DNA of 64,000 nucleotides from Prostheceraeus crozeri (GCA_907163375.1 CAJQUW010004789.1:62001-126000), one strand, 5' to 3'. Positions 48,201 to 57,160 are shown, counted from the stretch's first letter. Translations and numbers: made by a program. The notes: generated by a model not told the origin, from the sequence alone.

Positions 48201-48830
48201 ATTGTAAAAGATGGGAAGACGTCATTCATGCCATCACACTTAGGTTCTTTCATTCTTTCTCACTCTAGAAGAATCATGAATAACTTTATTTTAGAAATTA
48301 ATGGTTTCAAAGAAAAATACATTCATTATACAGATACTGATTCAATATATATTTCCAATGAGCTCTTTAATAAATTAGACGCTGCTGGATATGTTGGAGG
48401 AGAATTGTGTCAAGGGAAAAATGATTATGGAAATGGTGGAATTATTTTTGCAATTTTTATTGCACCTAAAGTAAAATACTGTATTACTGTAGATGAACAA
48501 GGGAGACTTAGTGAAAAGAAAACATTCAAAGGATATTCACAAGATAAAGTAAAAGTAGAAGATTTTCTAAAATTATATTCGGGGAAAACATTATCGACTA
48601 CAGTTAATAAACCATGGAAAAGATCTTTAGAAACTGGAATTAGTATTCCTGATAAAAATAATAATACTGAAGAAAAAAAATTTTCTGGTCAAATAAATAT
48701 TCTTAAACGTCAAGCACCTGATGAAAATGAAATTATGTTACCTTATAACGGAGAAGATATTCAAGCTGAAATATTTCAAACAATCATCTGTGAGAGTAAT
48801 TTAAGTGATGATGATGACACGTGGGAATAA
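45269..48830 (+). pseudogene. Protein-primed DNA polymerase B, broken (about two breaks)
   Basis: Replicates the element from its ends using a protein primer, as in adenoviruses and other Polintons. It starts with a very basic N-terminal segment (residues 30-60). The exonuclease part has WDLETF (about 46313) and LIAHNSSGFDSYF (about 46692). The polymerase part has motif A DATSLYPS (about 47557), motif B LLMNSLYGK (about 48022) and motif C YTDTDS (about 48327). Motif order and spacing fit type-B polymerases with terminal-protein insertions. The gene is a fossil, with about two breaks. A block of three 30-base GC-rich repeats (47350-47439) is inserted in the coding region before motif A. Confidence 0.93.
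47350..47439 (+). repeat. 30-bp GC-rich in-frame repeat, three copies, inside the polymerase
   Basis: Three copies at 47350, 47380 and 47410 each encode ten residues of the type GRCAGGTLSL. Each unit holds a GGGAC-TTT-GTCCC-like hairpin. The unit is GC-rich in an AT-rich gene and resembles in style, not in exact sequence, the 32-bp double-hairpin modules. Confidence 0.9.
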
Positions 48831-48840
48831 TAATTTTTTT

Positions 48841-49010
48841 ATTACATCTAAAAATTTTATAACATCTAAAAATTTTATAACATCTAAAAATTTTATAACA
48901 TCTAAAAAATTTATTACATCTAAAAATTTTATAACATCTAAAAAATTTATAACATCTAAAAATTTATTACATCTAAAAATTTTATTACATCTAAAAATTT
49001 TATTACATAT
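48841..49010 (+). repeat. 17-18-bp tandem repeat, about ten copies
   Basis: The unit AACATCTAAAAATTTTAT varies by a base or two between copies. It starts just after the polymerase stop and ends where the minus-strand gene converges. The open frame through it is an artefact of the repeat. Confidence 0.88.
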
Positions 49011-49102
49011 GAAAATATATTTATCGAATATTTTGGTATTTTCTATTAAGTTTTATCATATTAAGTTTCATCATATAATGTTTTATCAAAAGATAATTTA
49101 AA

Positions 49103-50391
49103 TTTATTTTCACTAACTATTGATTCTTCATCATCATAAATTGATTCTTCATCGTCATCATAAATTGTTTCTTCATCATCATAAATTACACTTTTTGGTA
49201 TAGGATGCCCTTCCATGATAGGATACCATTCTCTTATTGGAATATCTAATTCTAAATTACATCTTTTATCTGTTAATAATATAATAGAGAAAAATATTGG
49301 TCTTTGATCTCTTTTGGAAAATTTAATAACACCACCATAATCTGAATCACTTTTAGTTTTTGTTAAAGATGATAAAATTTTAAATTGATTAGATGTAAAT
49401 CCTAATTTAAATTTTGTAGACCCGACACATAGTTGTCTAACAGTATCTTCAACTATGCTATCATTATTATTTTCAATTGTAAGAAAATAAAATTTAGATA
49501 AATTTTTATAATTACTAATATTTTATAATCTTTTTTACCATTTACACCATTTTCAGATGTTTCTGAATCATGATCTATATTATCATCATCTATATTATTA
49601 TCATCTATATTATTATCATTATTATCATAAGATTCTTTAAGATCGGGCAAAGCCCTAGAACCTTCGGTTCGTTTATTATGATTATGGTCATTGTTAATAG
49701 TATAAGGTGTAGTCCACATATAAATTTTCTCTTGTTGAGCTAAACCATTTATATAAGATTTTAATAAATTAATATTTAAGTTGGAATATAATCCTATGTA
49801 CGTATCATCATCATATCTTTGCGGCATTTCTAATGTTTCTTGTTTATAAATTGTGTCTCTATAATAAACTTGACATAATAATTCTTCATTATGTTTTTTA
49901 CTCTCTATGTGAATGTTATATTGATTTTGTTCATCAACAAATAATCTAATTTTTTCTTTCGAAAAAGATTTTAATTTTTTAACTAATTCTTTAATATTGA
50001 TATAATTAATAATTTTAGTTTCTATCCAATCAGTATTACTAATTGGTAACACTGCTCTAATAAATCCATAAACATTATTATGACCTATTATAACCATATT
50101 TTCTTTATTTAATTCAACATAAGCTACATCATTATATTTACTTACAATCTCCATAAATTTAATAAATGGATCCCCCGGAAATAAACAATAATTAGTTTCT
50201 ATAGAAGGTAAACCTTTAGTCTGTTCTCTAAATATTTCGGCTTGTAATTGAAATAAAATATTAACATCTATACATGGATTATTATTATTATTATTATCAA
50301 AACATTTATTTTCAAATCCCGTTGATCTCGTCGAATAAGAAGAACAGGATGATGCGGGCGAATATAATTTTTTTAAATTTGGATTTTCCAT
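49103..50391 (-). pseudogene. Polinton minus-strand acidic protein, broken (about one break)
   Basis: The start is MENPNLKKLYSPASSCSS at 50391, in the AAATGG context of the other genes. The N-terminal domain has FIKFMEIVSKYNDVAYVELN, GFIRAVLPISNTDW and LVKKLKSFSKEKIRLFVDEQ. A low-complexity Asp/Asn tract follows, then a second domain with KFKLGFTSNQFKILSSLT and RPIFFSIILL, and a tail of repeated IYDDDEES. Two beta-rich halves joined by a linker, with a basic first half, faintly recall sliding-clamp or Rad9-like processivity factors; this is speculation. It converges on the polymerase. A 32-bp hairpin module lies inside the frame at 49642-49673. Confidence 0.6.
49642..49673 (+). repeat. 32-bp double-hairpin module (type A) inside a gene
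   Basis: GGGC-AAA-GCCC and GAACC-TTC-GGTTC hairpins in the same spacing as the terminal-repeat copies. On the minus strand it is translated as part of the acidic protein, giving KRTEGSRALPD. Confidence 0.8.
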
Positions 50392-50403
50392 TTTTTTATT
50401 TTT

Positions 50404-50515
50404 ATTAGAAAAAATTTTATTTTTTATTTTTATTAGAAAAAATTTTATTTTTTATTTTTATTAGAAAAAATTTTATTTTTTATTTTTATTAGAAAAAATT
50501 TTATTTTTTTATTGT
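50404..50515 (+). repeat. 28-bp tandem repeat, four copies
   Basis: Unit starting ATTAGAAAAAATTTTATTTT at 50404, 50432, 50460 and 50488. It fills the gap between the divergent minus-strand gene and the fibre-like gene, so it may sit in a two-way promoter region. Confidence 0.88.
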
Positions 50516-50521
50516 TAAAAA

Positions 50522-51409
50522 ATGATGTTACCAAATGTTGGTGGAGGTGCATATATCCCGAATAATCGTGAATTAGAAATAGAGATAGAAAATTATATCA
50601 TGAAAACTGGAGACGTTTTATCTGGTCCATTGCATCTTTCTATTCTTCCACAACAAAATACAGAGTTAACAAATAAACAATATGTTGATACACAAATCAA
50701 TGATTTAAAGGAAAAATATATAAACGATGTTTTGGTTCCACTGATGAATGAATTAAAGTTGCTAAAACTTAATGACAAATCATTAAACGAAAAATTATTA
50801 AAACTTGATAAAAAGGATAGAGAGCTAGAAGCAGATATAGCAAAACTTTTTAAAAAGATTTCAGAACAATCAAAAATTTTAATATTACTTTCTATAAAGT
50901 TAAAATCTGCTGTAATTAAAAATAAACATCAGATCAAAATGTTAGAAGAACAATTAGAAGATGAAATAGAAAAACTTCCTGAAAGAATTAAAAAAAATTT
51001 AAAGCAGTTACAAACTACATTCCAAAAAAGTGTTGATGAATTAAGTTCTAAAATTACTCAACAAATGAAAAAGATGAATAGAATAATAAATGAAGTAAAC
51101 TCACTTAATGAAAAAGTTGATAAAATGAAAAATCTTAAAATCAATTTAGAAAATGAATTAAAGAAAAATTTACAAGAAAACTCTAAAGAAAATAAAGAAC
51201 AGTTAGATGCTGTTAAAAGACAATTAGATGTTCTTAAAATTAAGATAAATGCTCTTAAAACGGCGTTGAAGATTAATCAGCAGAAAATGCAAGTTAATAG
51301 AAGAGAAATTAAAGTACATCACACGCTGCTTGACGCAATAGATAAAGTGCAACAGGCAATTAATAAAGTTATCTCGAAGTTGTTGTCCATTCACAAACGT
51401 AAATCTTAG
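50522..51409 (+). CDS. Fibre-like coiled-coil protein with phage tail-fibre motif
   Basis: 295 codons. Residues 27-60 read MKTGDVLSGPLHLSI, then PQQNTELTNKQYVDTQI. This is the GDxLxGPL...A/NxKxYVDxxI pattern of phage tail-fibre and trimeric adhesin repeats. Residues about 60-285 form a long heptad-rich coiled coil (Leu, Ile, Lys, Glu) with no membrane segment. A trimeric shaft anchored through its N terminus is the natural reading, so it could be a vertex fibre or spike of the particle, near the capsid genes 51.5-53.4 kb. No distal receptor-binding head is seen. The frame looks open. The role is inferred; the motif is plain. Confidence 0.7.
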   Translation: MMLPNVGGGAYIPNNRELEIEIENYIMKTGDVLSGPLHLSILPQQNTELTNKQYVDTQINDLKEKYINDVLVPLMNELKLLKLNDKSLNEKLLKLDKKDRELEADIAKLFKKISEQSKILILLSIKLKSAVIKNKHQIKMLEEQLEDEIEKLPERIKKNLKQLQTTFQKSVDELSSKITQQMKKMNRIINEVNSLNEKVDKMKNLKINLENELKKNLQENSKENKEQLDAVKRQLDVLKIKINALKTALKINQQKMQVNRREIKVHHTLLDAIDKVQQAINKVISKLLSIHKRKS

Positions 51410-51467
51410 CGTAAATATTAACGTAAATATTAAATTTTTTACCAAAAGTCAAATTTAATCCTAAAAA

Positions 51468-52061
51468 ATGCCTATAATTTATAAACACAATCTTAAACAT
51501 TTTGCTTTAAATCAAAAAATTGCTCATGAACCATCTACGAAATCTTTTTACCATTATGATAGTGTAGAAACTGTCGGAACACAAAAGTTCCTAGGCACCG
51601 CAGGTGCCGTCCAAAAAGAAGGGGATGGCATCTTTTCTGGTATTGGTAGTATCGTTAACTTAATTAAAAATAATAAAGATTTGATTACATCTGCTGCAAA
51701 AGGAGCAGCTGCTATAGGTAGTACAGCTAGTGCAATATCAAATGCTGTTAAATCACAAAACGAATTAAAACAACTAGAAGCTATTCGTAAACTTAGGAAT
51801 GATTCTGAAGAACTAAAAAATTTAAAAAAACTTTCAGAGGAAACAAAAAACAAAATTGCTAACATAGCTGTGGAGGGTGAAACCTTGAGGAGCGGAGCTC
51901 CGTCTAATAGTAAACATAATGAAAATAAAAATAATAAAAAAACAGGCGTAGCCATAGAACCTACGGTTCGTTCAATTGAAGAAATAAGAGGTAATGGCGT
52001 GAGTAGCAACCTTCGGTTTAACCAGCAAAGCTGTAGCGGAGCTGGTCTAGCAAAATTCTAA
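51468..52061 (+). CDS. Putative minor virion protein with amphipathic segment
   Basis: 197 codons directly before the major capsid gene. Residues about 52-95 (GDGIFSGIGSIVNLI, then AAKGAAAIGSTASAISNAV) form a glycine/alanine-rich amphipathic or membrane-active helix, then a charged coiled coil to about 135. The C-terminal 50 residues are low-complexity and built partly from 32-bp hairpin modules (encoding KTGVAIEPTVR and GVSSNLRFN). The layout resembles pVI/pX-like internal proteins of adenovirus-type particles; sequence alone does not prove it. Confidence 0.65.
   Translation: MPIIYKHNLKHFALNQKIAHEPSTKSFYHYDSVETVGTQKFLGTAGAVQKEGDGIFSGIGSIVNLIKNNKDLITSAAKGAAAIGSTASAISNAVKSQNELKQLEAIRKLRNDSEELKNLKKLSEETKNKIANIAVEGETLRSGAPSNSKHNENKNNKKTGVAIEPTVRSIEEIRGNGVSSNLRFNQQSCSGAGLAKF
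51880..51911 (+). repeat. Degenerate double-hairpin module
   Basis: GGT-GAA-ACC is followed by GGAGC-GGA-GCTCC, in roughly the spacing of the type A module and in frame within the virion-protein gene. Confidence 0.5.
51941..51972 (+). repeat. 32-bp double-hairpin module (type A) with matched changes
   Basis: Aligned base for base with the type A module: closing pair AAC/GTT in place of ATC/GAT, hairpin GGC-GTA-GCC, hairpin GAACC-TAC-GGTTC. Both the closing pair and the two loops have changed in complementary fashion. Confidence 0.75.
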
Positions 52062-52155
52062 AAATTATATTTTAGTAAAATTTTTTAGTAATTTTTTTAG
52101 TAAAATTTTTTTCTGTGTGTGAGAAAAACAAAAAGTCAAATTATTTTTTATAAAA

Positions 52156-53412
52156 ATGTCTTCGCTTATCGAAAATAAATTTAGATTAGACGATCCTCCG
52201 TTCGTCAGTTATAATCAAAAAAAGAATGACTATATAAGAATTGCTATGAATCCCGGATCTTCCAGTAGAGTAAATACTGGAGGAGATTTAATTTTTGAAG
52301 TTGATAATCAGCAGAGCTATTTATATTTACCTGATTCATTTTTACACTGTGAATATTCTTTATATAGTGATGCTAATTTTACAACACCATTACCAGATAC
52401 CGATAATATTACAGTAGAGAATAATTTTTTCCCAAGTTTATTTACACAAATGCGTTTAGATGTTGCAACTCAAAATATAGAAACAATAAGTGATTCTCCA
52501 GGTGTAATTGATACAATGCTTAGATTTGTAACAATTGGTGAAAATAATAAAAAGCATGAAATCGAAGGTTGGTTTCCTGATACTAATGATGGTATAATTG
52601 TTGATGATTTAACTCACGCTGGAACAGATGCAGCAGGAATTGCGAAAGATGTAGAAAATATTGCAAAACATTTAAATAAAACAAATAATGAAGCATATAA
52701 AGAAAGACGTGAATTTAACAAGAAAAGTAAACAGACAGTTAATTGGTCATTGTCTCCATTATTCGGATATTTAGATTATGATAAAATATCATATCAATTA
52801 AAATTTAAATTAATAATTCATCGTACAGCAAATAATGAATTAATCTTTTTTGGTAAGACTGGAAAAAAAGCATATTTAAAAATTGATAGACTTGAATGGT
52901 GGATTAAGCATATTACTCCTAGTTTAGAAATTGAATCAGCTATTGCAAAAAGATTAAATACTAACAAACCAATTCCAGTTAATTTTCTAAAGAGAACTGC
53001 TAGTTCAGTAACTTTTTCCGAACAAAGATTTAACTGGCATTTTACTAGAACTGCGAATACTCCAAGATATTTATTTCTAACATTTCAAGGAAATAATTCT
53101 CCAAGTTTTGATAAGAACAATAATATTTTTCATATTAATACAATTCGAAGTTTACAAGTTTCATTAAATCAAACTCGATATCCAATTGATCCATTAAGAT
53201 TCGATGATACCAATAATCAATTTATGGAAGGATATGATTCTTATAGAAATCTTTGTATAGAATTTGGAGTTGAACCACAATTAACTCCTGGAGATTGGAG
53301 ACATTTATATCCAATTTTCTGTTTCGATTTAAGTGCACAATCTGAAGATATTATTAAAAATGGTTGTGATGTAACAATTAATATTGAAAAAAAGATTCCA
53401 CAACTTCATTGA
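52156..53412 (+). CDS. Polinton major capsid protein (hexon, double jelly roll)
   Basis: 418 codons. Characteristic segments are SYLYLPDSFLHCEYSLYSD, TVENNFFPSLFTQMRLDV, TISDSPGVIDTMLRFVTIG, LSPLFGYLDYDKISYQLKF, EWWIKHITPSLEIESAIAK, VTFSEQRFNWHFTRTANTPR, and the C-terminal IFCFDLSAQSEDI. This is the order seen in Polinton and adintovirus hexons, with a double-jelly-roll fold that trimerises to build an icosahedral shell. It lies after the small virion protein and before a type A hairpin module. The frame looks open from start to end. Confidence 0.9.
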   Translation: MSSLIENKFRLDDPPFVSYNQKKNDYIRIAMNPGSSSRVNTGGDLIFEVDNQQSYLYLPDSFLHCEYSLYSDANFTTPLPDTDNITVENNFFPSLFTQMRLDVATQNIETISDSPGVIDTMLRFVTIGENNKKHEIEGWFPDTNDGIIVDDLTHAGTDAAGIAKDVENIAKHLNKTNNEAYKERREFNKKSKQTVNWSLSPLFGYLDYDKISYQLKFKLIIHRTANNELIFFGKTGKKAYLKIDRLEWWIKHITPSLEIESAIAKRLNTNKPIPVNFLKRTASSVTFSEQRFNWHFTRTANTPRYLFLTFQGNNSPSFDKNNNIFHINTIRSLQVSLNQTRYPIDPLRFDDTNNQFMEGYDSYRNLCIEFGVEPQLTPGDWRHLYPIFCFDLSAQSEDIIKNGCDVTINIEKKIPQLH

Positions 53413-53480
53413 TGGCTTATGGTTTATTGCTAGAAGATACAAAATATTCTATTGAAGTTCTTAATGGGAAGATGACTAGG

Positions 53481-53512
53481 ATCGGCTAAAGCCAGAGGAG
53501 CTTCGCTCCGAT
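53481..53512 (+). repeat. 32-bp double-hairpin module (type A) after the capsid gene
   Basis: Identical in all 32 bases to the terminal-repeat module at 40960-40991, but 69 bases downstream of the major capsid stop. GGTTAAAGCCC follows it, a partial extra arm. Confidence 0.85.
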
Positions 53513-53551
53513 AGGTTAAAGCCCAAGACTTAGTCGATTAATTAATTTTTT

Positions 53552-53705
53552 TCATAACTAGAATAGATTAAAATTTTTGTTAACTTAAAAATTCTTAACT
53601 TAAAAATTTTTTCATAACTAGAATAGATTAAAAAAAATTCTTAACTTAAAATTTTTTCATAACTAGAATAGATTTAAATTTTTGATAACTTAAAATTTTT
53701 TTATT
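53552..53705 (+). repeat. 47-60-bp tandem repeat, three copies
   Basis: CATAACTAGAATAGATTAAA recurs at about 53553, 53613 and 53658, each copy followed by TTAACTTAAAA runs, in the gap before the next small gene. Confidence 0.85.
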
Positions 53706-53709
53706 AAAA

Positions 53710-53823
53710 ATGTCGCAAGCGAAAAGTAATATTAATAATAAAACTGTTGAATTAAAATTACGTAATATTGTTGACAAAAATACCCCTAAAACTATTACGA
53801 TTAATAAAAAAAGTATTATATAA
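53710..53823 (+). CDS. Tiny basic Polinton ORF (37 codons)
   Basis: MSQAKSNINNKTVELKLRN through KSII, lysine- and asparagine-rich. It has the same ATTAAAAATG start context as the virion genes and ends nine bases before the next ATG, so it may be a real small gene (core-protein-like by charge) or a leader frame. No family is recognised. Confidence 0.4.
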   Translation: MSQAKSNINNKTVELKLRNIVDKNTPKTITINKKSII

Positions 53824-53831
53824 GTAAACCA

Positions 53832-54236
53832 ATGATAGAGAATATTCAATTACAAGAAGAAAAGAATGGCGGTATTCTCCCATTAATTCCACTAATAATA
53901 GGAGGCATAGCTGCAGCAGGAAGTGTTGCAGGTGGGACAGCTGGTATTGTCCAAGCAGTAAATAAAAATAAATCAGAGAAAGCAGCATTAGAAGAACAAA
54001 AACGTCATAACAGAGAGTTAGAGAAAGTTGCTAGGGGTGAAGGGACATCGGAGATGTCTTCCAGGGCTTCGCCCGAAGGAAAAGGAGTAGTAGATAATTT
54101 TATTAGTAAATTAAAATTAGTTGATGAAGGAAAACGAGTTCTTAAAAATATTCTCCACAATGTTGATGATTTAATTGAAATTAAAGAAACTAAAGATGGT
54201 TCTGGAATATATCTAAGTCCTAGTATGATAAGGTAA
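53832..54236 (+). CDS. pX-like small virion protein
   Basis: 134 codons. Residues about 13-41 (GGILPLIPLIIGGIAAAG, then GGTAGIVQAV) are a glycine-rich membrane-active segment, followed by KSEKAALEEQKRHNRELEK, the GGxLPLLxPL...RHNRExEK layout seen in small adintovirus/Polinton proteins compared with adenovirus core protein X. The C-terminal part has GSGIYLSPSM. A 32-bp hairpin module is read through in the middle (EMSSRASPE). It lies downstream of the major capsid gene. Confidence 0.7.
   Translation: MIENIQLQEEKNGGILPLIPLIIGGIAAAGSVAGGTAGIVQAVNKNKSEKAALEEQKRHNRELEKVARGEGTSEMSSRASPEGKGVVDNFISKLKLVDEGKRVLKNILHNVDDLIEIKETKDGSGIYLSPSMIR
54043..54074 (+). repeat. 32-bp double-hairpin module (type B) inside a gene
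   Basis: GGACATC-GGA-GATGTCT, spacer TCCA, GGGC-TTC-GCCC, 32 bases, in frame within the pX-like gene. Sister of the copy at 43009-43040. Confidence 0.78.
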
Positions 54237-54345
54237 TAACCTCAGAACCTTTGCTCCATAAGGTAAAACATTTATTTTATCTTTTAAAATGAATTCTACA
54301 AATTCCGAAAATTTAACTTAATTAAAAATTTCTAATTTAGATTTA

Positions 54346-55605
54346 TTGAATTATCTATTAAACAAAAATAAAAACTCAAATTGTAAAATTTATGAAGGTA
54401 ACGACGACAAACAAAGTTTGGCTACTACCTACGGTGGTGACATACAAAAAACATTAGAAAACTTTCCTGGATTTATTTGGAGTAAATATTCGAAAGAAAA
54501 ACATCTTCCTGGTCATTCATATACCGGTCCAGGAACTCGATTAGATATAAGACTAGATGAGAATAATAATCCGAAACCAGGTGAAGAACCGATAAATAGA
54601 GTAGATGCCGCCGCTTACAGGCATGATTTAGCTTATCGAAATCATGATCTAAGTTCTCGTCATGCAGCTGATAAGAAGATGATTCAAGAATTAGATAGTA
54701 TTCAGAATCCTACATTTAGAGAAAAAATTGAAAGAATGTTTGTTAAGAAAGCTTTACAAGCTAAAATATTATTCGGTCAGGGTTTAAATGAAAATCATAA
54801 TTCAGACGTTTATGCATCTGAAATTCATAAAGAATATAGAAAGCCTAAATATTTATTAAAAGTAAAAGTATTTAATAAAGACGATATTTGGAGTGCTGAT
54901 CTTATTCATATGCCGAATGAAAGGGACTACAAATACGCATTGACCGTTATAGATTTATATACACGATACGCTTGGGTAAAGCCTTTAAAAAATAAAAGTG
55001 GTCTTTCAGTTAAATATGCGTTTGAAGAAATCTTTAAAGAAAGTAATAGAAAGCCAAAAAAATTGTTTGTTGATAAAGGGTCGGAATTTTATAACCGAAA
55101 CGTTCAGCCACTATTTGAAACTGTTTATTCAACTGAAAACGCAGGAAAAGCTATAGTGATAGAAAGATTCAATCGGACGTTAAAAAATAAAATTTTCAAG
55201 AAATTTACTCAGCAAGGAAATCAGAAATGGTTAAAAATATTACCAGGAATTGTAGAGCAGTACAATAATAAAGTTCATTCAGGTATTGAAGAAACCCCAA
55301 AGAATGCTTCTGACGACCCTGATTTAATACGAAAGAAAATATTCGAGAATAATTATTCGAATGAGAGTAATCCGAATTTGCAGAAACTTAAGCCGAAATT
55401 TAAAATTGGAGATAGAGTTAGAATATTTAAATATAAGAACAAATTTGAAAAAGGCTTTGTTGGCTATTGGACTAAAGAAATATTTGAAGTTTGCAAAATA
55501 AATCAAAGTTATCCGATTACTTATGAAATTAAAGATTTAGATAATGAGGATATCAGAGGCCGATTTTATCAAATGAATTACAGAAAACAGAGCTTTAACC
55601 TTTAG
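54346..55605 (+). CDS. PLA2-domain plus retrovirus-type integrase, copy 1
   Basis: About 419 codons; the true start is uncertain. Residues about 41-115 match a parvovirus VP1u-type phospholipase A2: calcium loop YTGPGT (59-64), DAAAYRHDLAY with the His-Asp pair near 93-94, and the later HAADKKMI. Residues about 160-330 are an rve integrase, with acidic residues in WSADLI (about 185), LFVDKGSEF (about 243) and VIERFNRTLKNKIF (about 273). The C-terminal 80 residues form the SH3/chromo-like end (FKIGDRVRIFKYKNKFEKGF, GYWTKEIFEV). PLA2 helps parvoviruses leave endosomes; the integrase inserts the element with 6-bp duplications. One frame carries both. Confidence 0.85.
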   Translation: MNYLLNKNKNSNCKIYEGNDDKQSLATTYGGDIQKTLENFPGFIWSKYSKEKHLPGHSYTGPGTRLDIRLDENNNPKPGEEPINRVDAAAYRHDLAYRNHDLSSRHAADKKMIQELDSIQNPTFREKIERMFVKKALQAKILFGQGLNENHNSDVYASEIHKEYRKPKYLLKVKVFNKDDIWSADLIHMPNERDYKYALTVIDLYTRYAWVKPLKNKSGLSVKYAFEEIFKESNRKPKKLFVDKGSEFYNRNVQPLFETVYSTENAGKAIVIERFNRTLKNKIFKKFTQQGNQKWLKILPGIVEQYNNKVHSGIEETPKNASDDPDLIRKKIFENNYSNESNPNLQKLKPKFKIGDRVRIFKYKNKFEKGFVGYWTKEIFEVCKINQSYPITYEIKDLDNEDIRGRFYQMNYRKQSFNL

Positions 55606-55805
55606 GTGGCGCTTTAGCTAGCTTCGCTTGAGTTATAGATTGTTTAACTCTAACATAATATCTAGAAATGGTACTCCTTTTTGTAATTTGTACAAAACGT
55701 ATAAACATAATTGTCCACAATAGGTAGTGCCTGGTGTTTGAATTTGAAACGTATTGTATGTTCCCGTTCCAAGTAATTCTTTTACTTCATTTGTAGGGCA
55801 AAGCG
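55606..55805 (-). pseudogene. C-terminal fragment of the protease gene (duplicated)
   Basis: Nearly the same sequence as the C-terminal part of the adenain-like protease at 57161-57326, ending at the duplication joint. It includes the CGQLC active-site coding region on the minus strand but no N-terminal half. It is a by-product of the tandem duplication. Confidence 0.85.
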
Positions 55806-55872
55806 ATCTTTTAAAATGAATTCTACAAATTCCGAAAATTTAACTTAATTAAAAATTTCTAATTTAGATTTA

Positions 55873-57126
55873 TTGAATTATCTATTAAACAAAAATAAAA
55901 ACTCAAATTGTAAAATTTATGAAGGTAACGACGACAAACAAAGTTTGGCTACTACCTACGGTGGTGACATACAAAAAACATTAGAAAACTTTCCTGGATT
56001 TATTTGGAGTAAATATTCGAAAGAAAAACATCTTCCTGGTCATTCATATACCGGTCCAGGAACTCGATTAGATATAAGACTAGATGAGAATAATAATCCG
56101 AAACCAGGTGAAGAACCGATAAATAGAGTAGATGCCGCCGCTTACAGGCATGATTTAGCTTATCGAAATCATGATCTAAGTTCTCGTCATGCAGCTGATA
56201 AGAAGATGATTCAAGAATTAGATAGTATTCAGAATCCTACATTTAGAGAAAAAATTGAAAGAATGTTTGTTAAGAAAGCTTTACAAGCTAAAATATTATT
56301 CGGTCAGGGTTTAAATGAAAATCATAATTCAGACGTTTATGCATCTGAAATTCATAAAGAATATAGAAAGCCTAAATATTTATTAAAAGTAAAAGTATTT
56401 AATAAAGACGATATTTGGAGTGCTGATCTTATTCATATGCCGAATGAAAGGGACTACAAATACGCATTGACCGTTATAGATTTATATACACGATACGCTT
56501 GGGTAAAGCCTTTAAAAAATAAAAGTGGTCTTTCAGTTAAATATGCGTTTGAAGAAATCTTTAAAGAAAGTAATAGAAAGCCAAAAAAATTGTTTGTTGA
56601 TAAAGGGTCGGAATTTTATAACCGAAACGTTCAGCCACTATTTGAAACTGTTTATTCAACTGAAAACGCAGGAAAAGCTATAGTGATAGAAAGATTCAAT
56701 CGGACGTTAAAAAATAAAATTTTCAAGAAATTTACTCAGCAAGGAAATCAGAAATGGTTAAAAATATTACCAGGAATTGTAGAGCAGTACAATAATAAAG
56801 TTCATTCAGGTATTGAAGAAACCCCAAAGAATGCTTCTGACGACCCTGATTTAATACGAAAGAAAATATTCGAGAATAATTATTCGAATGAGAGTAATCC
56901 GAATTTGCAGAAACTTAAGCCGAAATTTAAAATTGGAGATAGAGTTAGAATATTTAAATATAAGAACAAATTTGAAAAAGGCTTTGTTGGCTATTGGACT
57001 AAAGAAATATTTGAAGTTTGCAAAATAAATCAAAGTTATCCGATTACTTATGAAATTAAAGATTTAGATAATGAGGATATCAGAGGCCGTTTTTATCAAA
57101 ATGAATTACAGAAAACAGAGCTTTAA
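55873..57126 (+). CDS. PLA2-domain plus retrovirus-type integrase, copy 2
   Basis: About 417 codons with the same domains as copy 1: phospholipase loop YTGPGT, YRHDLAY site, then integrase acidic residues in WSADLI, VDKGSEF and ERFNRT, and the SH3-like C terminus. The two proteins are identical except for the last dozen residues. It converges on the intact protease gene, 34 bases away, on the other strand. Either copy could supply integrase. Confidence 0.85.
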   Translation: MNYLLNKNKNSNCKIYEGNDDKQSLATTYGGDIQKTLENFPGFIWSKYSKEKHLPGHSYTGPGTRLDIRLDENNNPKPGEEPINRVDAAAYRHDLAYRNHDLSSRHAADKKMIQELDSIQNPTFREKIERMFVKKALQAKILFGQGLNENHNSDVYASEIHKEYRKPKYLLKVKVFNKDDIWSADLIHMPNERDYKYALTVIDLYTRYAWVKPLKNKSGLSVKYAFEEIFKESNRKPKKLFVDKGSEFYNRNVQPLFETVYSTENAGKAIVIERFNRTLKNKIFKKFTQQGNQKWLKILPGIVEQYNNKVHSGIEETPKNASDDPDLIRKKIFENNYSNESNPNLQKLKPKFKIGDRVRIFKYKNKFEKGFVGYWTKEIFEVCKINQSYPITYEIKDLDNEDIRGRFYQNELQKTEL

Positions 57127-57160
57127 CCTTTAGGTGGCGCTTTAGCTAGCTTCGCTTGAG

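Noticed and set aside
48838-49101. 98-codon protein with repeated NFITSK
   Set aside because: It is translation of an 18-base tandem repeat just after the polymerase, with no independent coding evidence.
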